NCBI RefSeq assembly: GCF_004297405.1
Contig: NZ_SCVC01000039.1
Location: forward strand, 1 to 64,000
Source: Reyranella sp.
GTDB lineage: Bacteria > Pseudomonadota > Alphaproteobacteria > Reyranellales > Reyranellaceae
Direction of reading: 5' to 3'
DNA: 64,000 bases
The translations under genes and the position numbers were made by a program. The notes beneath the pieces are model-generated. The model worked only from the letters and a program-made list of their open reading frames with translations. It made no database searches and was not told where the DNA came from. Positions 51,032 through 59,864 of this stretch are shown piece by piece. Position 1 is the first letter of the stretch. Each line of letters starts with the position of its first letter.

Positions 51032-52345
51032 TTACAAAGAAATCACCTTCTCGTTCTTTCTGATAATGGCTGGCGTTTCTCCCCGGCTATACAAGCCATA
51101 ATTCACCACAGCTTTAGCAGCGGCAGTGAACTCGTCAGCATCAGTCTTTCGTGGAAGGGCTGCCTTAAACCTAACGTCGAACAGCTTAAACTCGTCCATC
51201 GAATCTAAACTTGCTTTCCTAAAGTCCACGAGACTGCCAGTGGGCTCTAGAAGACGTTCTGCATTTCTCGCGCTCATTACAGCAAATTTCTGAGCCTCCT
51301 CGGCAAGAGCGAGCGCTGGACCGCCTTTGTAGGAGGCCAAGTTCTTCGAGGTTGCCTCCAGCCGCTTCAGGTAGTCGTACTTCAACGTTCGCTTCATTGC
51401 GCTGGCAAGTGGTGACATTAGGTTCCACATTTCTTGAATGGATCCAGAACGCATTCGAGCTGCCTGGTTTAACCCATTCAGAATCGTTTCATTCGCTTGT
51501 GCGGCGGCGAGAAAGGCGTACGAACCGGCGAGGTATATTTCGACGGCCGCGTCCACGATCATCTCCGCTTGAGCCTTCTCAAGAAGCTCTTCAAGCTGCA
51601 AGCTACCCTTGAACTGTGGATCCAATGATCGTGCCTTCGATACCATTTCGCGAGCATTTCGAATCGCAACGAAGCGCCGCTCATCCCAGGCGATTCTTGC
51701 ATCCTGGATTTCCTGGCGACGGACTTTCTTCCAAAAAGTAGCGACAACATCGTCGGTGATCTGATCTCCTTGGTAGCTGGGTTCCAGTTCACGCATCGCT
51801 GCGAGGTCTTGTGCAGCCATCACATCATCATTTGGCGCAGTCTTTTGCCCCAGATCCCTCAAGGCACGCTTAAGTGCGTTGATCCGCAATCTTTCGGCGT
51901 CTGGGCCGGAACCAGTTAGGCTCTCTCGATTAACTTCGGGAGGCACTGCATACTGCTCCGATACTGCGGCCAGTTCAGATTGTGCCCGGCTAAGAAGCCA
52001 GAAAATTTGCCCTGACTCTCGAAGTGCGCGTGTTGCATCCTTGTTCTGTGGCGATAAGGCCAACAATTTGTCAGCTGCCACCAGAACCGCCTCGTGGTCA
52101 TGATCAGCAATCGCCGTCAACATAGCTTCGCGCGTGCGGATCGCGTCAGTGATCCTCGGTAGCTCAGTCTTCGCTTCCTTATCTCCTAGCTCAGTGAGTT
52201 TGCGTGAAGACAGGAACATCTGATCAAGATCCTGCTTGGTCCGAGCTAGTTCGAGTTTTGCTTTTTCTGTTTCGATTTCCTTGTCGTTGCACGCAGTCAA
52301 TAGCAGGAAGGACAGTGCGACCCCCCAAAACATACCCGTTTTCAT
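51032..52345 (-). CDS. large predicted lipoprotein, unknown function
   Basis: 437 residues. A lipoprotein signal (MKTGMFWGVALSFLLLTACN) gives a lipobox LTAC with Cys19. The mature protein is almost wholly helical, with probable coiled-coil stretches (IETEKAKLELARTKQDLDQM; KKVRRQEIQDARIAWDERRF) and no Trp-rich or catalytic motif. Residue +2 after Cys is Asn, so outer-membrane sorting is possible. The 183 bp downstream (50849-51031) contain on the minus strand a short tail IPVAAKALLKTMEGVTWTAA ending at about 50883, possibly a remnant of another gene. Confidence 0.65.
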   Translation of the reverse strand: MKTGMFWGVALSFLLLTACNDKEIETEKAKLELARTKQDLDQMFLSSRKLTELGDKEAKTELPRITDAIRTREAMLTAIADHDHEAVLVAADKLLALSPQNKDATRALRESGQIFWLLSRAQSELAAVSEQYAVPPEVNRESLTGSGPDAERLRINALKRALRDLGQKTAPNDDVMAAQDLAAMRELEPSYQGDQITDDVVATFWKKVRRQEIQDARIAWDERRFVAIRNAREMVSKARSLDPQFKGSLQLEELLEKAQAEMIVDAAVEIYLAGSYAFLAAAQANETILNGLNQAARMRSGSIQEMWNLMSPLASAMKRTLKYDYLKRLEATSKNLASYKGGPALALAEEAQKFAVMSARNAERLLEPTGSLVDFRKASLDSMDEFKLFDVRFKAALPRKTDADEFTAAAKAVVNYGLYSRGETPAIIRKNEKVISL

Positions 52346-52561
52346 CTTGCCCCCTAAGCCAACCCACTAGAGTCCGGCTTCCACCCTCGACATTGTCGAT
52401 TCTCTTCCCGAGAACAAAGAGACGACACTACCATCTAGAAGTGTAGAGTAGGGAATTCCTCCGTCACAAGCCCTATGCGAGCCGAATGACGAGACTTCCG
52501 TTACCGGTTCAGACACTGTCGAAAGGCCTGCTGCTGATCACCAACGGTAGGAGAAGATGGG

Positions 52562-52885
52562 ATGTCCCCAATGCGCCTTAGCAAGGAAGTTGTTGAAGCA
52601 ATGAAGAAGGTCGGTGCTGACGTTCTCAAAGCACCGTCAGGTCGAACGTCAACGGAACTCGCCGGAGCCATTTTCGATGTCATGGAGAAAGCGCGCGGTG
52701 GTTCCGGACTTGGAAAAGGGCGTAAGGCCGATCGTGCGGGTGGGGTCATCGGTAATGGGCGGACAACTGCAATGAATCATGCCGGGGCTGACGTCCTCAG
52801 TCAGCCGGTTGGGAATTCGCCGGAGGACCTTGCCATGAAGGTCTACCTCGCTATGTCTGACCGCCAGAAGGATCGCGGCAGCTGA
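52562..52885 (+). CDS. small protein with two internal repeats
   Basis: 107 residues; GGAG-containing stretch before ATG 52562. Two related units are visible: VGADVLKAPSGRTSTELAGA IFDVM (residues ~17-41) and AGADVLSQPVGNSPEDLAMK VYLAM (about 74-98), separated by a glycine-rich linker. This suggests a duplicated small helical domain. It is the last gene before the right attachment site. Unknown function. Confidence 0.6.
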   Translation: MSPMRLSKEVVEAMKKVGADVLKAPSGRTSTELAGAIFDVMEKARGGSGLGKGRKADRAGGVIGNGRTTAMNHAGADVLSQPVGNSPEDLAMKVYLAMSDRQKDRGS

Positions 52886-53015
52886 CTGGTCCGCCGATAC
52901 CGGTTGACCAGTCGATAGCCGCGTTGATTGCCACTTTGAAACGCCCCGCCGCTCGCGCGGCGGCACTCCTCATCATCCCGGGTAGGTCCCGCGATATCCC
53001 GCCTTACACTTCGTG

Positions 53016-53039
53016 TTGGGTGGGTAAGATGGTGGGTAG
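53016..53039. repeat. right-end pair of GG(T)GGGTA sites matching the left-end cluster
   Basis: TTGGGTGGGTA followed by TGGTGGGTAG with the same ~12-base period as the pair at 29553-29575. It is 53 bp inside the right border. Occurrence at both ends only, next to att, points to a role in recombination. Confidence 0.55.
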
Positions 53040-53092
53040 AGAAACCGACAAATCTCAGAAAGTCACAAAATATTGGCCCTCTTGAGGGCTTT

Positions 53093-53105
53093 TGGCGGAC
53101 AGGGC
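53093..53105 (+). repeat. attR core inside the tRNA-Ser 3' end
   Basis: TGGCGGACAGGGC, identical to 29421-29433, forming the CCA end and 3' acceptor strand of the tRNA gene. Integration therefore leaves the tRNA intact at this side. Confidence 0.85.
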
Positions 53106-53182
53106 GGGATTCGAACCCGCGGTGGCTGTTACACCACGCACGCTTTCCAAGCGTGTGCCTTAAACCGCTCGGCCACCTGTCC
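53093..53182 (-). tRNA. tRNA-Ser (anticodon GGA)
   Basis: 90 nt on the minus strand with encoded CCA. The acceptor stem GGACAGG pairs with CCTGTCC, the D arm contains GGCCGAGCGG, and the anticodon stem-loop ACGCTTGGAAAGCGT carries GGA. There is a long class II variable arm, and the T-loop GGTTCGAATCC is intact. Discriminator base is G, as expected for serine. It serves as the integration target of the island. Confidence 0.95.
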
Positions 53183-53287
53183 GGGAAGCGCGGTCGGCCG
53201 CTCTTATAACGCGGTGGATGGCATGGGCAACGGCCTTTCCCCGGTGCGGCTCCTTGGCTAGGGTGCCGCCGGGTATTTGGGGGAGTA

Positions 53288-53647
53288 ATGGTGGCGTTTC
53301 GTGCCCTGGGGTGGCTACTGCTGGCGCTGGCAGTCGCAGTGGTCGTGCATGACCTCCTCACCTGGTGGTCGGAGGGCAGCTATCCTTTTTCGACCCTGGG
53401 AAGCCTTTGGTCGCACCTCGATCCCGGCTCGCTCGGCAGCGCCCAGACTTCGGCGCTGCGGCATCTGCCCGGCTCCCTGTGGAATTGGACGGTCCAACCT
53501 TTCCTGGCGCTGCCGGCGCTGCCGGCCTTCCTGATCCTGGGGTTCTTCTTGCTCTGGCTGGGCAACCGCGATGGCGACCGGCCGGACCCCAGCTTCCTCG
53601 GCGGCTCCCGGCCCTCGCGCAAGCGCCGCAGCCGCGGGCTCTCCTGA
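53288..53647 (+). CDS. small two-TM membrane protein
   Basis: 119 residues with two hydrophobic segments, FRALGWLLLALAVAVVVHDL at the N-terminus and ALPAFLILGFFLLWLGNRDG near the C-terminus, ending in a basic tail (PSRKRRSRGLS). It resembles short 'PetM-like' unknown membrane proteins of Rhodospirillales and Rhizobiales. Convergent with lepA, 16 bp apart. Function unknown. Confidence 0.7.
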   Translation: MVAFRALGWLLLALAVAVVVHDLLTWWSEGSYPFSTLGSLWSHLDPGSLGSAQTSALRHLPGSLWNWTVQPFLALPALPAFLILGFFLLWLGNRDGDRPDPSFLGGSRPSRKRRSRGLS

Positions 53648-53663
53648 GCCCGTTCCAGCCTGG

Positions 53664-55466
53664 TTAGCGGCTGTCCATCTTCAGCGCGGCGATGAAGGCG
53701 GACTGCGGGATCTCCACGTCACCCACCTGGCGCATGCGCTTCTTGCCCTTCTTCTGCTTCTCCAGGAGCTTCTTCTTGCGGCTGATGTCGCCGCCGTAGC
53801 ACTTGGCCAGCACGTCCTTGCGCAGCGCGCTGATCGTCTCTCGGGCGATGATGCGGCCGCCGATCGCCGCTTGGATGGCGATCTTGAAGAGCTGGCGCGG
53901 GATCAGGTCCTTCAGCCGCTCGCAAAGTGCACGGCCGCGATGCTCGGCCTGGCTCTTGTGCACGATGATGCTGAGCGCATCGACCGGCTCGGCGTTGACC
54001 AGGATCGACACCTTCACCAGCTCGCCTTCCTCGTAGCCCACCATCTCGTAGTCGAAGCTGGCATAGCCGCGCGTCACGGATTTGAGCCGGTCGTAGAAAT
54101 CAAACACCACTTCGTTCAGCGGTAGGCGATAGACCGCCATGGCGCGCGCCCCGGCATAGGTCAGCTCGATCTGCTGGCCACGGCGCTCCTGGCAGAGTGT
54201 CAGCACCGAACCGAGATGCTCGTCCGGCGTCATGATGGTGGCCTTGATCCAAGGCTCTTCCATGCTCTCGATATGCACGGGGTCGGGATAGTCGGCCGGA
54301 TTGTGCAGCTCGAGCGCGGTGCCGTCCGTCATCTTGAGCTTGTAGACGACCGAGGGCGCCGTGGTGACGAGGTCGAGGTTGAACTCGCGCTCCAGCCGCT
54401 CCTGTACGATCTCGAGATGCAGGAGGCCGAGGAAGCCGCAGCGGAAGCCGAAGCCCAGGGCGGCGCTCGACTCGGGCTCGAAATGGAAGGAGGAGTCGTT
54501 CAGGCGCAGTTTGGCGAGCGATTCGCGCAGGGTCTCGAACTCGGCGGCGTCGGCCGGGAACAGGCCGCAGAACACCACCGGCACCGAGGGTTTGAAGCCC
54601 GCCAGCATCTCGGTCGCGGGCTTGCGGTCGTCGGTGATCGTGTCGCCGACCTTACAGTCGGCGATGGCCTTAATGCCGGCGATGATGAAGCCGACTTCGC
54701 CGGGGCCGAGCTCGGCCACGTCCGTCGCCTTGGGCTTGAACACGCCGACCTTGTCGAGGTCGTAGGAAGCCGCGGCCGCCATCATGCGGATGCGCATGCC
54801 CTTCTTCAGCACGCCGTCCTGCACGCGCACGAGCGTCACGACGCCGAGGTACGGGTCGTACCAGCTATCGACCAGCAGGGCCTTCAGCGGCGCGTTGCGT
54901 TCGCCCTTGGGCGGCGGCAGGCGCTTCACCATCGCTTCCAGGAGGTCGTCGATGCCGAGGCCGGTCTTGGCCGAAACCTTGATCGATTCGGAGGTGTCGA
55001 TGCCGATCACGTCCTCGATCTCGCGGCATACCCGCTCGGGCTCGGCCGAGGGCAGGTCGATCTTGTTCAGGACCGGGATGATCTCGTGGTTGGCGTCGAT
55101 CGCGTGATAGGCATTGGCCAGGGTCTGTGCCTCTACACCCTGGCTGGCGTCGACCACCAGCAGTGAGCCTTCGCAGGCGGCGAGCGAGCGGCTGACCTCG
55201 TAGGCGAAGTCGACATGGCCCGGCGTGTCCATCAGGTTCAGGACGTAGGTCTTGCCGTCCTGTGCCGGGTAGTCCAGCCGCACGGTCTGCGCCTTGATGG
55301 TGATGCCGCGCTCGCGCTCGATGTCCATCGAGTCGAGCATCTGGTCGTGGAACTCACGCTCCGTCACCGCCCCGCAACGCAGCAGCAGCCGATCGGCCAA
55401 CGTGCTCTTGCCGTGGTCGATATGAGCGATGATCGAGAAATTGCGGATCAACGACAGGTCGGTCAT
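53664..55466 (-). CDS. lepA: elongation factor 4 (LepA)
   Basis: 600 residues, standard length. GTPase motifs are visible: G1 AHIDHGKSTLADRLL, G3 DTPGHVDFAYEVSR, G4 NKIDLPSAEPERV. The LepA-specific C-terminal domain (LLEKQKKGKKRMRQVGDVEI) closes the protein. It is a ribosome-associated GTPase that can back-translocate stalled ribosomes. The gene is 47 bp after pheT on the same strand. Confidence 0.98.
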   Translation of the reverse strand: MTDLSLIRNFSIIAHIDHGKSTLADRLLLRCGAVTEREFHDQMLDSMDIERERGITIKAQTVRLDYPAQDGKTYVLNLMDTPGHVDFAYEVSRSLAACEGSLLVVDASQGVEAQTLANAYHAIDANHEIIPVLNKIDLPSAEPERVCREIEDVIGIDTSESIKVSAKTGLGIDDLLEAMVKRLPPPKGERNAPLKALLVDSWYDPYLGVVTLVRVQDGVLKKGMRIRMMAAAASYDLDKVGVFKPKATDVAELGPGEVGFIIAGIKAIADCKVGDTITDDRKPATEMLAGFKPSVPVVFCGLFPADAAEFETLRESLAKLRLNDSSFHFEPESSAALGFGFRCGFLGLLHLEIVQERLEREFNLDLVTTAPSVVYKLKMTDGTALELHNPADYPDPVHIESMEEPWIKATIMTPDEHLGSVLTLCQERRGQQIELTYAGARAMAVYRLPLNEVVFDFYDRLKSVTRGYASFDYEMVGYEEGELVKVSILVNAEPVDALSIIVHKSQAEHRGRALCERLKDLIPRQLFKIAIQAAIGGRIIARETISALRKDVLAKCYGGDISRKKKLLEKQKKGKKRMRQVGDVEIPQSAFIAALKMDSR

Positions 55467-55513
55467 GTCACTCTACTTCGGGAAGCGCCAGCGGGTGGCG
55501 CACTCCAATGAAT

Positions 55514-57910
55514 TTAACCACGCAGGGCGGCGCCCGTCGCTTTGGTCACCGCCGCGACGATCTTCGCGGAAACCGCCTCGATCTCCGCATCGGTCAAGGT
55601 ACGCTCGACCGGTTGCATGGTGACGGCAACGGCCAGCGACTTCTTGCCTTCCGGTACGCCCTTCCCGGCATAGACGTCGAACACGCGGGCCGCGGTGATC
55701 AGCACCTTGTCGGCATTGCGTGCGGCGCGCACCAGCTTCTCGGCCTCGACTGCGGCATCGACCAGGAAGGCGAAGTCGCGTTCGACAGGCTGGAAGGCCG
55801 AGACCACCAGCTTGGACCGCGCCTTGCTCGCCTTGGCCTTGGGCAGCGGCGGCGCATCGAGGAACACCTCGAAGGCTGCGACCGGACCCTTGAAGTCGGC
55901 GGCGGCTGCGATCTCGGGATGCAGTTCGCCAAAATAGGCCATCACGCGGTCGCCGAGCTTGATCGCGCCCGAGCGGCCGGGGTGATACCAGTCCGGCGCG
56001 CCGGTTTGGGTCGAGAGATTGTCGGGCGCGCCAATCGCGGCCAGCACGGCCAACGCATCGGCCTTGGCATCGAAAGCATCGACCGCGCGGGCAGGGCCTG
56101 CCCAGTTGCGCGGGATCGCCATGTTGTGACGGATGCCGGCGGCCACGGTGCGCTGGCCCTGCGGCGTCGCATCCTTGTACTGCGGGCCCACTTCGAACAG
56201 CGCCGGATCGACGAGGCCGCGCGCTTCGTTGCGCGCCGCTGCATCGATCAGGTTGGGCAGGATCGAGGGCCGCATCGTGTCGAGCGTGGCGTCGATCGAG
56301 TTCAGCAGGCACAGGTCGGCCTGGCCGCCACCGAAGCGCTCGGCCTTCTTGCGTGGCAGGAACGACCAGGTGACGGCCTCGTTCATGCCGCGCGCACCCA
56401 GCGCCCGGCGCGCCTGTGGCACACGCCGCTGCATCGGATTACGCACCGGCTTCGATGTCGCCGACAGCCGCGGCAGCGACGTGGTCGGGATATTGTCGAA
56501 GCCATAGACGCGCGTGACCTCTTCGACGAGGTCGGCCTCGCCCACGATGTCGGAGCGCCAGGACGGCACTGCGGCAGTCCAGGGGCCATTGCCGCTCACC
56601 GCGAAGCCCAGCTTGCCGAGGATGGCCGCCGTTTCCGCTGCCGGTACGTCGATGCCGGTCAGGCCCTTCACGCGGTCCGTACGCAGGTCGTAGCTGCGCT
56701 GCCAGGCGGGCATCACGCCGCTCGAGACGAGTTCGCTCGCCTCGCCACCGCACAGGTCGAGGATCAGGCGAGCCGCGACCTCGGCGCCCCACCGCACCGA
56801 TTCGGGATCGATGCCGCGCTCGAAGCGATAGCGCGCGTCGGACTGGACGCCGAGCTTGCGGCCCGAGGCGGCGGTACGAATGGGATCGAAGTAGGCGACT
56901 TCGAGGAAGACCTCGGTGGTGTCTTCCTGCACGCCGGTATCCTCACCACCCATGATGCCACCGATGCCGTGCACGCCCTTGGCATCGGCGATCACGGCGA
57001 TCGTGGGATCGAGCGTGTAGGTCTTGCCGTCGAGCGCCAGGACCTGCTCACCCTCGTGCGCCTGACGCATCACCAGATCGCCGGCGAGCTTCCTGGCGTC
57101 GAACACGTGCAGCGGCCGGTTGAGATCGAAGGTCACGAGGTTGGTGATGTCGACCAGCGCCGAGATCGGACGCAGCCCGATCGCCTTGAGGAGGCGCTGC
57201 AGCCAGTCAGGCGAGGGGCCGTTCTTGAGGCCGCGGAAGTGACGGCCGACCACGATGGGGCAGGGACTGTCGGGCTTGGCCTCGTAGCCATGCGTCCATT
57301 TGATCGGGCTCTTGTAGCTGCCGGCGACCTTGTCGACCTTCATCGGCTTCAAGGTGCCGAGGCCGGCGGCGGCCAGGTCGCGGGCAATGCCGTGCACGCC
57401 CAGGCAATCGCCGCGGTTGGGCGTCACCTTGATCTCGATCACGGCGTCGTCGAGCCCGAGCGCCTCGGCCGCCGGCTGGCCGGTCACGGTCCCGGCCGGC
57501 AGGTCGATGATGCCACTATGGTCGTCGCCGAGCTGCAGCTCGCGCGAGGAACAGAGCATGCCGTTGCTCTCCTCGCCGCGGATCTTGCTGGCCTTCAGGG
57601 TCATGTCCGTGCCGGGGATGTAGCTTCCGGTCGGGGCGAAGATGCCCTTCATGCCGGTCCGCGCATTGGGCGCACCGCACACGACCTGGACCACACCAGT
57701 GCCGGTATCGACCTTGCAGACGCGCAGCCGGTCGGCGTTGGGATGCTGTACCGCCTCGACGACATAGCCGACCACGAAGCCCTTCAGGGCCTCGGCCGGA
57801 TTGCTGATGCCCTCGACTTCGAGGCCGAGCATGGTCAGCGCGTCGCGCACCTCGGTGAGCGTCGCATTCGTATCGAGATGTTCCTTCAGCCAGGAAAGCG
57901 TGAACTTCAT
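55514..57910 (-). CDS. pheT: phenylalanine-tRNA ligase beta subunit
   Basis: 798 residues from ATG 57910; the longer open frame to 58180 lies antisense within pheS and is rejected. The N-terminal MKFTLSWLKEHLDTNATLTE is the usual start. A tRNA-binding domain follows at residues ~40-150 (EAVQHPNADRLRVCKVDTGT). B3/B4 and B5 domains are in the middle, and the C-terminal ferredoxin-like anticodon-binding domain includes SAFQPVERDFAFLVDAAVEA. It overlaps pheS by four bases (ATGA). Confidence 0.97.
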   Translation of the reverse strand: MKFTLSWLKEHLDTNATLTEVRDALTMLGLEVEGISNPAEALKGFVVGYVVEAVQHPNADRLRVCKVDTGTGVVQVVCGAPNARTGMKGIFAPTGSYIPGTDMTLKASKIRGEESNGMLCSSRELQLGDDHSGIIDLPAGTVTGQPAAEALGLDDAVIEIKVTPNRGDCLGVHGIARDLAAAGLGTLKPMKVDKVAGSYKSPIKWTHGYEAKPDSPCPIVVGRHFRGLKNGPSPDWLQRLLKAIGLRPISALVDITNLVTFDLNRPLHVFDARKLAGDLVMRQAHEGEQVLALDGKTYTLDPTIAVIADAKGVHGIGGIMGGEDTGVQEDTTEVFLEVAYFDPIRTAASGRKLGVQSDARYRFERGIDPESVRWGAEVAARLILDLCGGEASELVSSGVMPAWQRSYDLRTDRVKGLTGIDVPAAETAAILGKLGFAVSGNGPWTAAVPSWRSDIVGEADLVEEVTRVYGFDNIPTTSLPRLSATSKPVRNPMQRRVPQARRALGARGMNEAVTWSFLPRKKAERFGGGQADLCLLNSIDATLDTMRPSILPNLIDAAARNEARGLVDPALFEVGPQYKDATPQGQRTVAAGIRHNMAIPRNWAGPARAVDAFDAKADALAVLAAIGAPDNLSTQTGAPDWYHPGRSGAIKLGDRVMAYFGELHPEIAAAADFKGPVAAFEVFLDAPPLPKAKASKARSKLVVSAFQPVERDFAFLVDAAVEAEKLVRAARNADKVLITAARVFDVYAGKGVPEGKKSLAVAVTMQPVERTLTDAEIEAVSAKIVAAVTKATGAALRG

Positions 57911-59007
57911 CGCGCGAGCCCTCCGGTCAGCGAGGGCATCTCGAGGGCCGAGAAACCGTAGTGGCGCAGCCAGCGCAGGTCGGCGTCGAAGAAGGCGCGC
58001 AGATCGGGGATGCCGTACTTCAGCATGGCGATGCGATCGATGCCCATGCCGAAGGCGAAGCCCTGATAGACGGCGGGATCGAGGCCGCAATTGCGGATCA
58101 CGTTGGGATGCACCATGCCGGAGCCCAGGATCTCCAGCCACGAATCGCCGGCGCCGATCTTGAGTTCGCCATCCTTCCACGAGCAGCCGATATCGACCTC
58201 GGCCGAAGGCTCGGTGAAGGGGAAGTAGGAGGGGCGGAAACGCAGCGGCAGGTCGTCGATCTCGAAGAAGGCGCGGCAGAAATCGACCAGGCAGCCCTTG
58301 AGGTGGCCCATGTGCGTCGTGCGGTCGATCACCAGGCCTTCGACCTGATGGAACATCGGCGTGTGGGTGGCGTCGCTGTCGATGCGGAAGGTGCGGCCCG
58401 GCACGATGATGCGCAGCGAGCCGCCATCGGCCAGCATCTTCTGCACGTTCTTGTCCAACATGGTGCGCGCCTGGCCGGGCGACGTGTGCGTACGCAGCAC
58501 CATCGGCATGCCGTCGGCGCGTGAGGGCAGATAGAATGTGTCCTGCATCTGCCGCGCCGGATGATCGGGCGGGATGTTGAGGGCGGTGAAGTTGTGCCAG
58601 TCGTCTTCGATATCGGGACCGTCGGCCCAGGTGAAACCCATTTCGCCGAAGATGGCGCCGAGTTCGTCCATCACCTGGCCGATCGGATGCAAGGTGCCCT
58701 GGCTCTCGGGCCGCGCCGGCAGGGTGACGTCGATCCTTTCGGCAGCGAGCTTGGCTTCGAGGGCAGAGGCGCTCAGCGCACCCTTGCGCGCGTCGAGAGC
58801 GGCTTCGATCTCGCCCTTGAGCTGATTGACCCGCGCGCCGAATTCCTTGCGCTGCTCGGGCGCCAGCGCGCCCAGCGTCTTCATCAATCCGGTGACGCTG
58901 CCCTTCTTGCCGAGCGCTGCAACGCGTGCGGCATCGAGCGCGCCGAGATCAGCGGCGGCCTGCACCGCTTCGAGCGCTTCGCTGCGTATCGTCGAAAGAT
59001 CGTCCAT
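57907..59007 (-). CDS. pheS: phenylalanine-tRNA ligase alpha subunit
   Basis: 366 residues from ATG 59007; a GTG at 59016 in frame is possible. An N-terminal coiled coil precedes the class II catalytic core. Motif 2 is in LRFRPSYFPFTEPSAEVDIG, motif 3 in GFAFGMGIDRIAMLKYGIPD. Forms the alpha2beta2 enzyme with PheT that charges tRNA-Phe. Separated from rplT by a terminator or attenuator hairpin. Confidence 0.97.
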   Translation of the reverse strand: MDDLSTIRSEALEAVQAAADLGALDAARVAALGKKGSVTGLMKTLGALAPEQRKEFGARVNQLKGEIEAALDARKGALSASALEAKLAAERIDVTLPARPESQGTLHPIGQVMDELGAIFGEMGFTWADGPDIEDDWHNFTALNIPPDHPARQMQDTFYLPSRADGMPMVLRTHTSPGQARTMLDKNVQKMLADGGSLRIIVPGRTFRIDSDATHTPMFHQVEGLVIDRTTHMGHLKGCLVDFCRAFFEIDDLPLRFRPSYFPFTEPSAEVDIGCSWKDGELKIGAGDSWLEILGSGMVHPNVIRNCGLDPAVYQGFAFGMGIDRIAMLKYGIPDLRAFFDADLRWLRHYGFSALEMPSLTGGLAR

Positions 59008-59033
59008 CTTTCCCACTCTCGAAACCGAACACG

Positions 59034-59062
59034 AAAAAAGGGAGCCTGTGGTCCAGGCTCCC
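59034..59062 (-). terminator. intrinsic terminator or attenuator between rplT and pheS
   Basis: On the minus strand a 9-bp stem GGGAGCCTG / CAGGCTCCC with a five-base loop is followed by six T. It ends the ribosomal-protein transcript. Because pheST lies directly downstream, readthrough control of the pheST genes, as in enteric bacteria, is possible. I did not find a clear Phe-rich leader peptide. Confidence 0.85.
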
Positions 59063-59108
59063 TCTTTGCGATCTCTATCCGTTGCGCCTGATAAGACGCG
59101 GGCGGACG

Positions 59109-59465
59109 TTACTTGAGGGCGGCCTGGGCCTGATCGACCAGGGCCTTAAATGCCGCCGGTTCCCGCGCCGCGAGATCGGCCATGACCTTACGGTCGACCT
59201 CGATCCCGGACTTCAGGATGCCGTTCATGAACTGCGAGTAGGTCATGCCATGCTCGCGGACAGCGGCGTTGATGCGCTGGATCCAGAGGCCACGGAACGC
59301 ACGCTTCTTGTTGCGACGGTCGCGGTAAGCATACTGAAGGCCCTTCTCGACCTTCTCGATGCCGACGCGGAACGCAGCCTTGGCGCGGCCGCGATAGCCC
59401 TTGGCGAGCTTCAGAACCTTCTTGTGACGAGCGTGTGCAGCCACGCCCCGCTTTACGCGTGCCAT
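59109..59465 (-). CDS. rplT: 50S ribosomal protein L20
   Basis: 118 residues, standard length. MARVKRGVAAHARHKKVLKL, AKGYRGRAKAAFRVGIEKVE and LWIQRINAAVREHGMTYSQF are the L20 signature regions. L20 organises 23S rRNA early in assembly. It starts three bases after rpmI. Confidence 0.98.
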   Translation of the reverse strand: MARVKRGVAAHARHKKVLKLAKGYRGRAKAAFRVGIEKVEKGLQYAYRDRRNKKRAFRGLWIQRINAAVREHGMTYSQFMNGILKSGIEVDRKVMADLAAREPAAFKALVDQAQAALK

Positions 59466-59468
59466 GGT

Positions 59469-59672
59469 CTACCTCTCGTACGGGAAGAAGTTGCGCTTGA
59501 TGATCCGGGTATCCGGCTCGGACACGATGGTCATGCCGGTCGCCTGACGGAGGAAGCGGTTACCCCGCTTGCTCATGCCGTGGCGCTTGCCCACGACCCC
59601 ATGCTTCACTTTTCCGGAGGCCGTGAAGCGAAAACGCTTCTTGGCTCCGCTCTTGGTCTTCATCTTGGGCAT
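59469..59672 (-). CDS. rpmI: 50S ribosomal protein L35
   Basis: 67 residues. MPKMKTKSGAKKRFRFTASG and KVKHGVVGKRHGMSKRGNRF are typical L35. infC, which often precedes it, is not upstream here; instead a divergent SDR gene begins at 59865, so the rpmI promoter must lie in 59673-59864. Confidence 0.98.
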   Translation of the reverse strand: MPKMKTKSGAKKRFRFTASGKVKHGVVGKRHGMSKRGNRFLRQATGMTIVSEPDTRIIKRNFFPYER

Positions 59673-59864
59673 TTTTGTTCCTTTTCAAAGGGTTAGCGCT
59701 TGCGCGCCGGCCCGGACCGAAGTCCGGAAAGTCCTTACGAAGCAGCCGAGGCAATGCCCTTATTGGCCAAGCCACTCGAAGGAACGGGGCTTATAGCGAT
59801 GCGACCGGGCGCGTGCAAGCACAGCGGGATCGGGCAGAATGGCGATCTGACGGGGGATTTTCGC

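Larger units (their letters stand above)
29421..53105. mobile_element. integrative genomic island in tRNA-Ser(GGA), phage-satellite-like left arm and mixed cargo
   Basis: The borders are a 13-bp direct repeat TGGCGGACAGGGC at 29421-29433 and 53093-53105; the right copy is the 3' end of an intact tRNA-Ser gene. A P4-type tyrosine recombinase starts 146 bp inside the left border. Related TGG(C/T)GGGTA repeats lie just inside both ends. The element is 23.7 kb. It contains excisionase-like and other small DNA-binding genes, a tailspike, and cargo including nucleases, but no capsid, portal, terminase, conjugation or plasmid replication gene that I can recognise. It therefore looks like a defective prophage, a phage satellite, or an integrative element mobilised in trans. 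Confidence 0.85.

Noticed and set aside
55508..57961. 817-residue plus-strand open frame opposite pheT
   Set aside because: Antisense shadow of pheT with His/Arg/Ala-rich composition.
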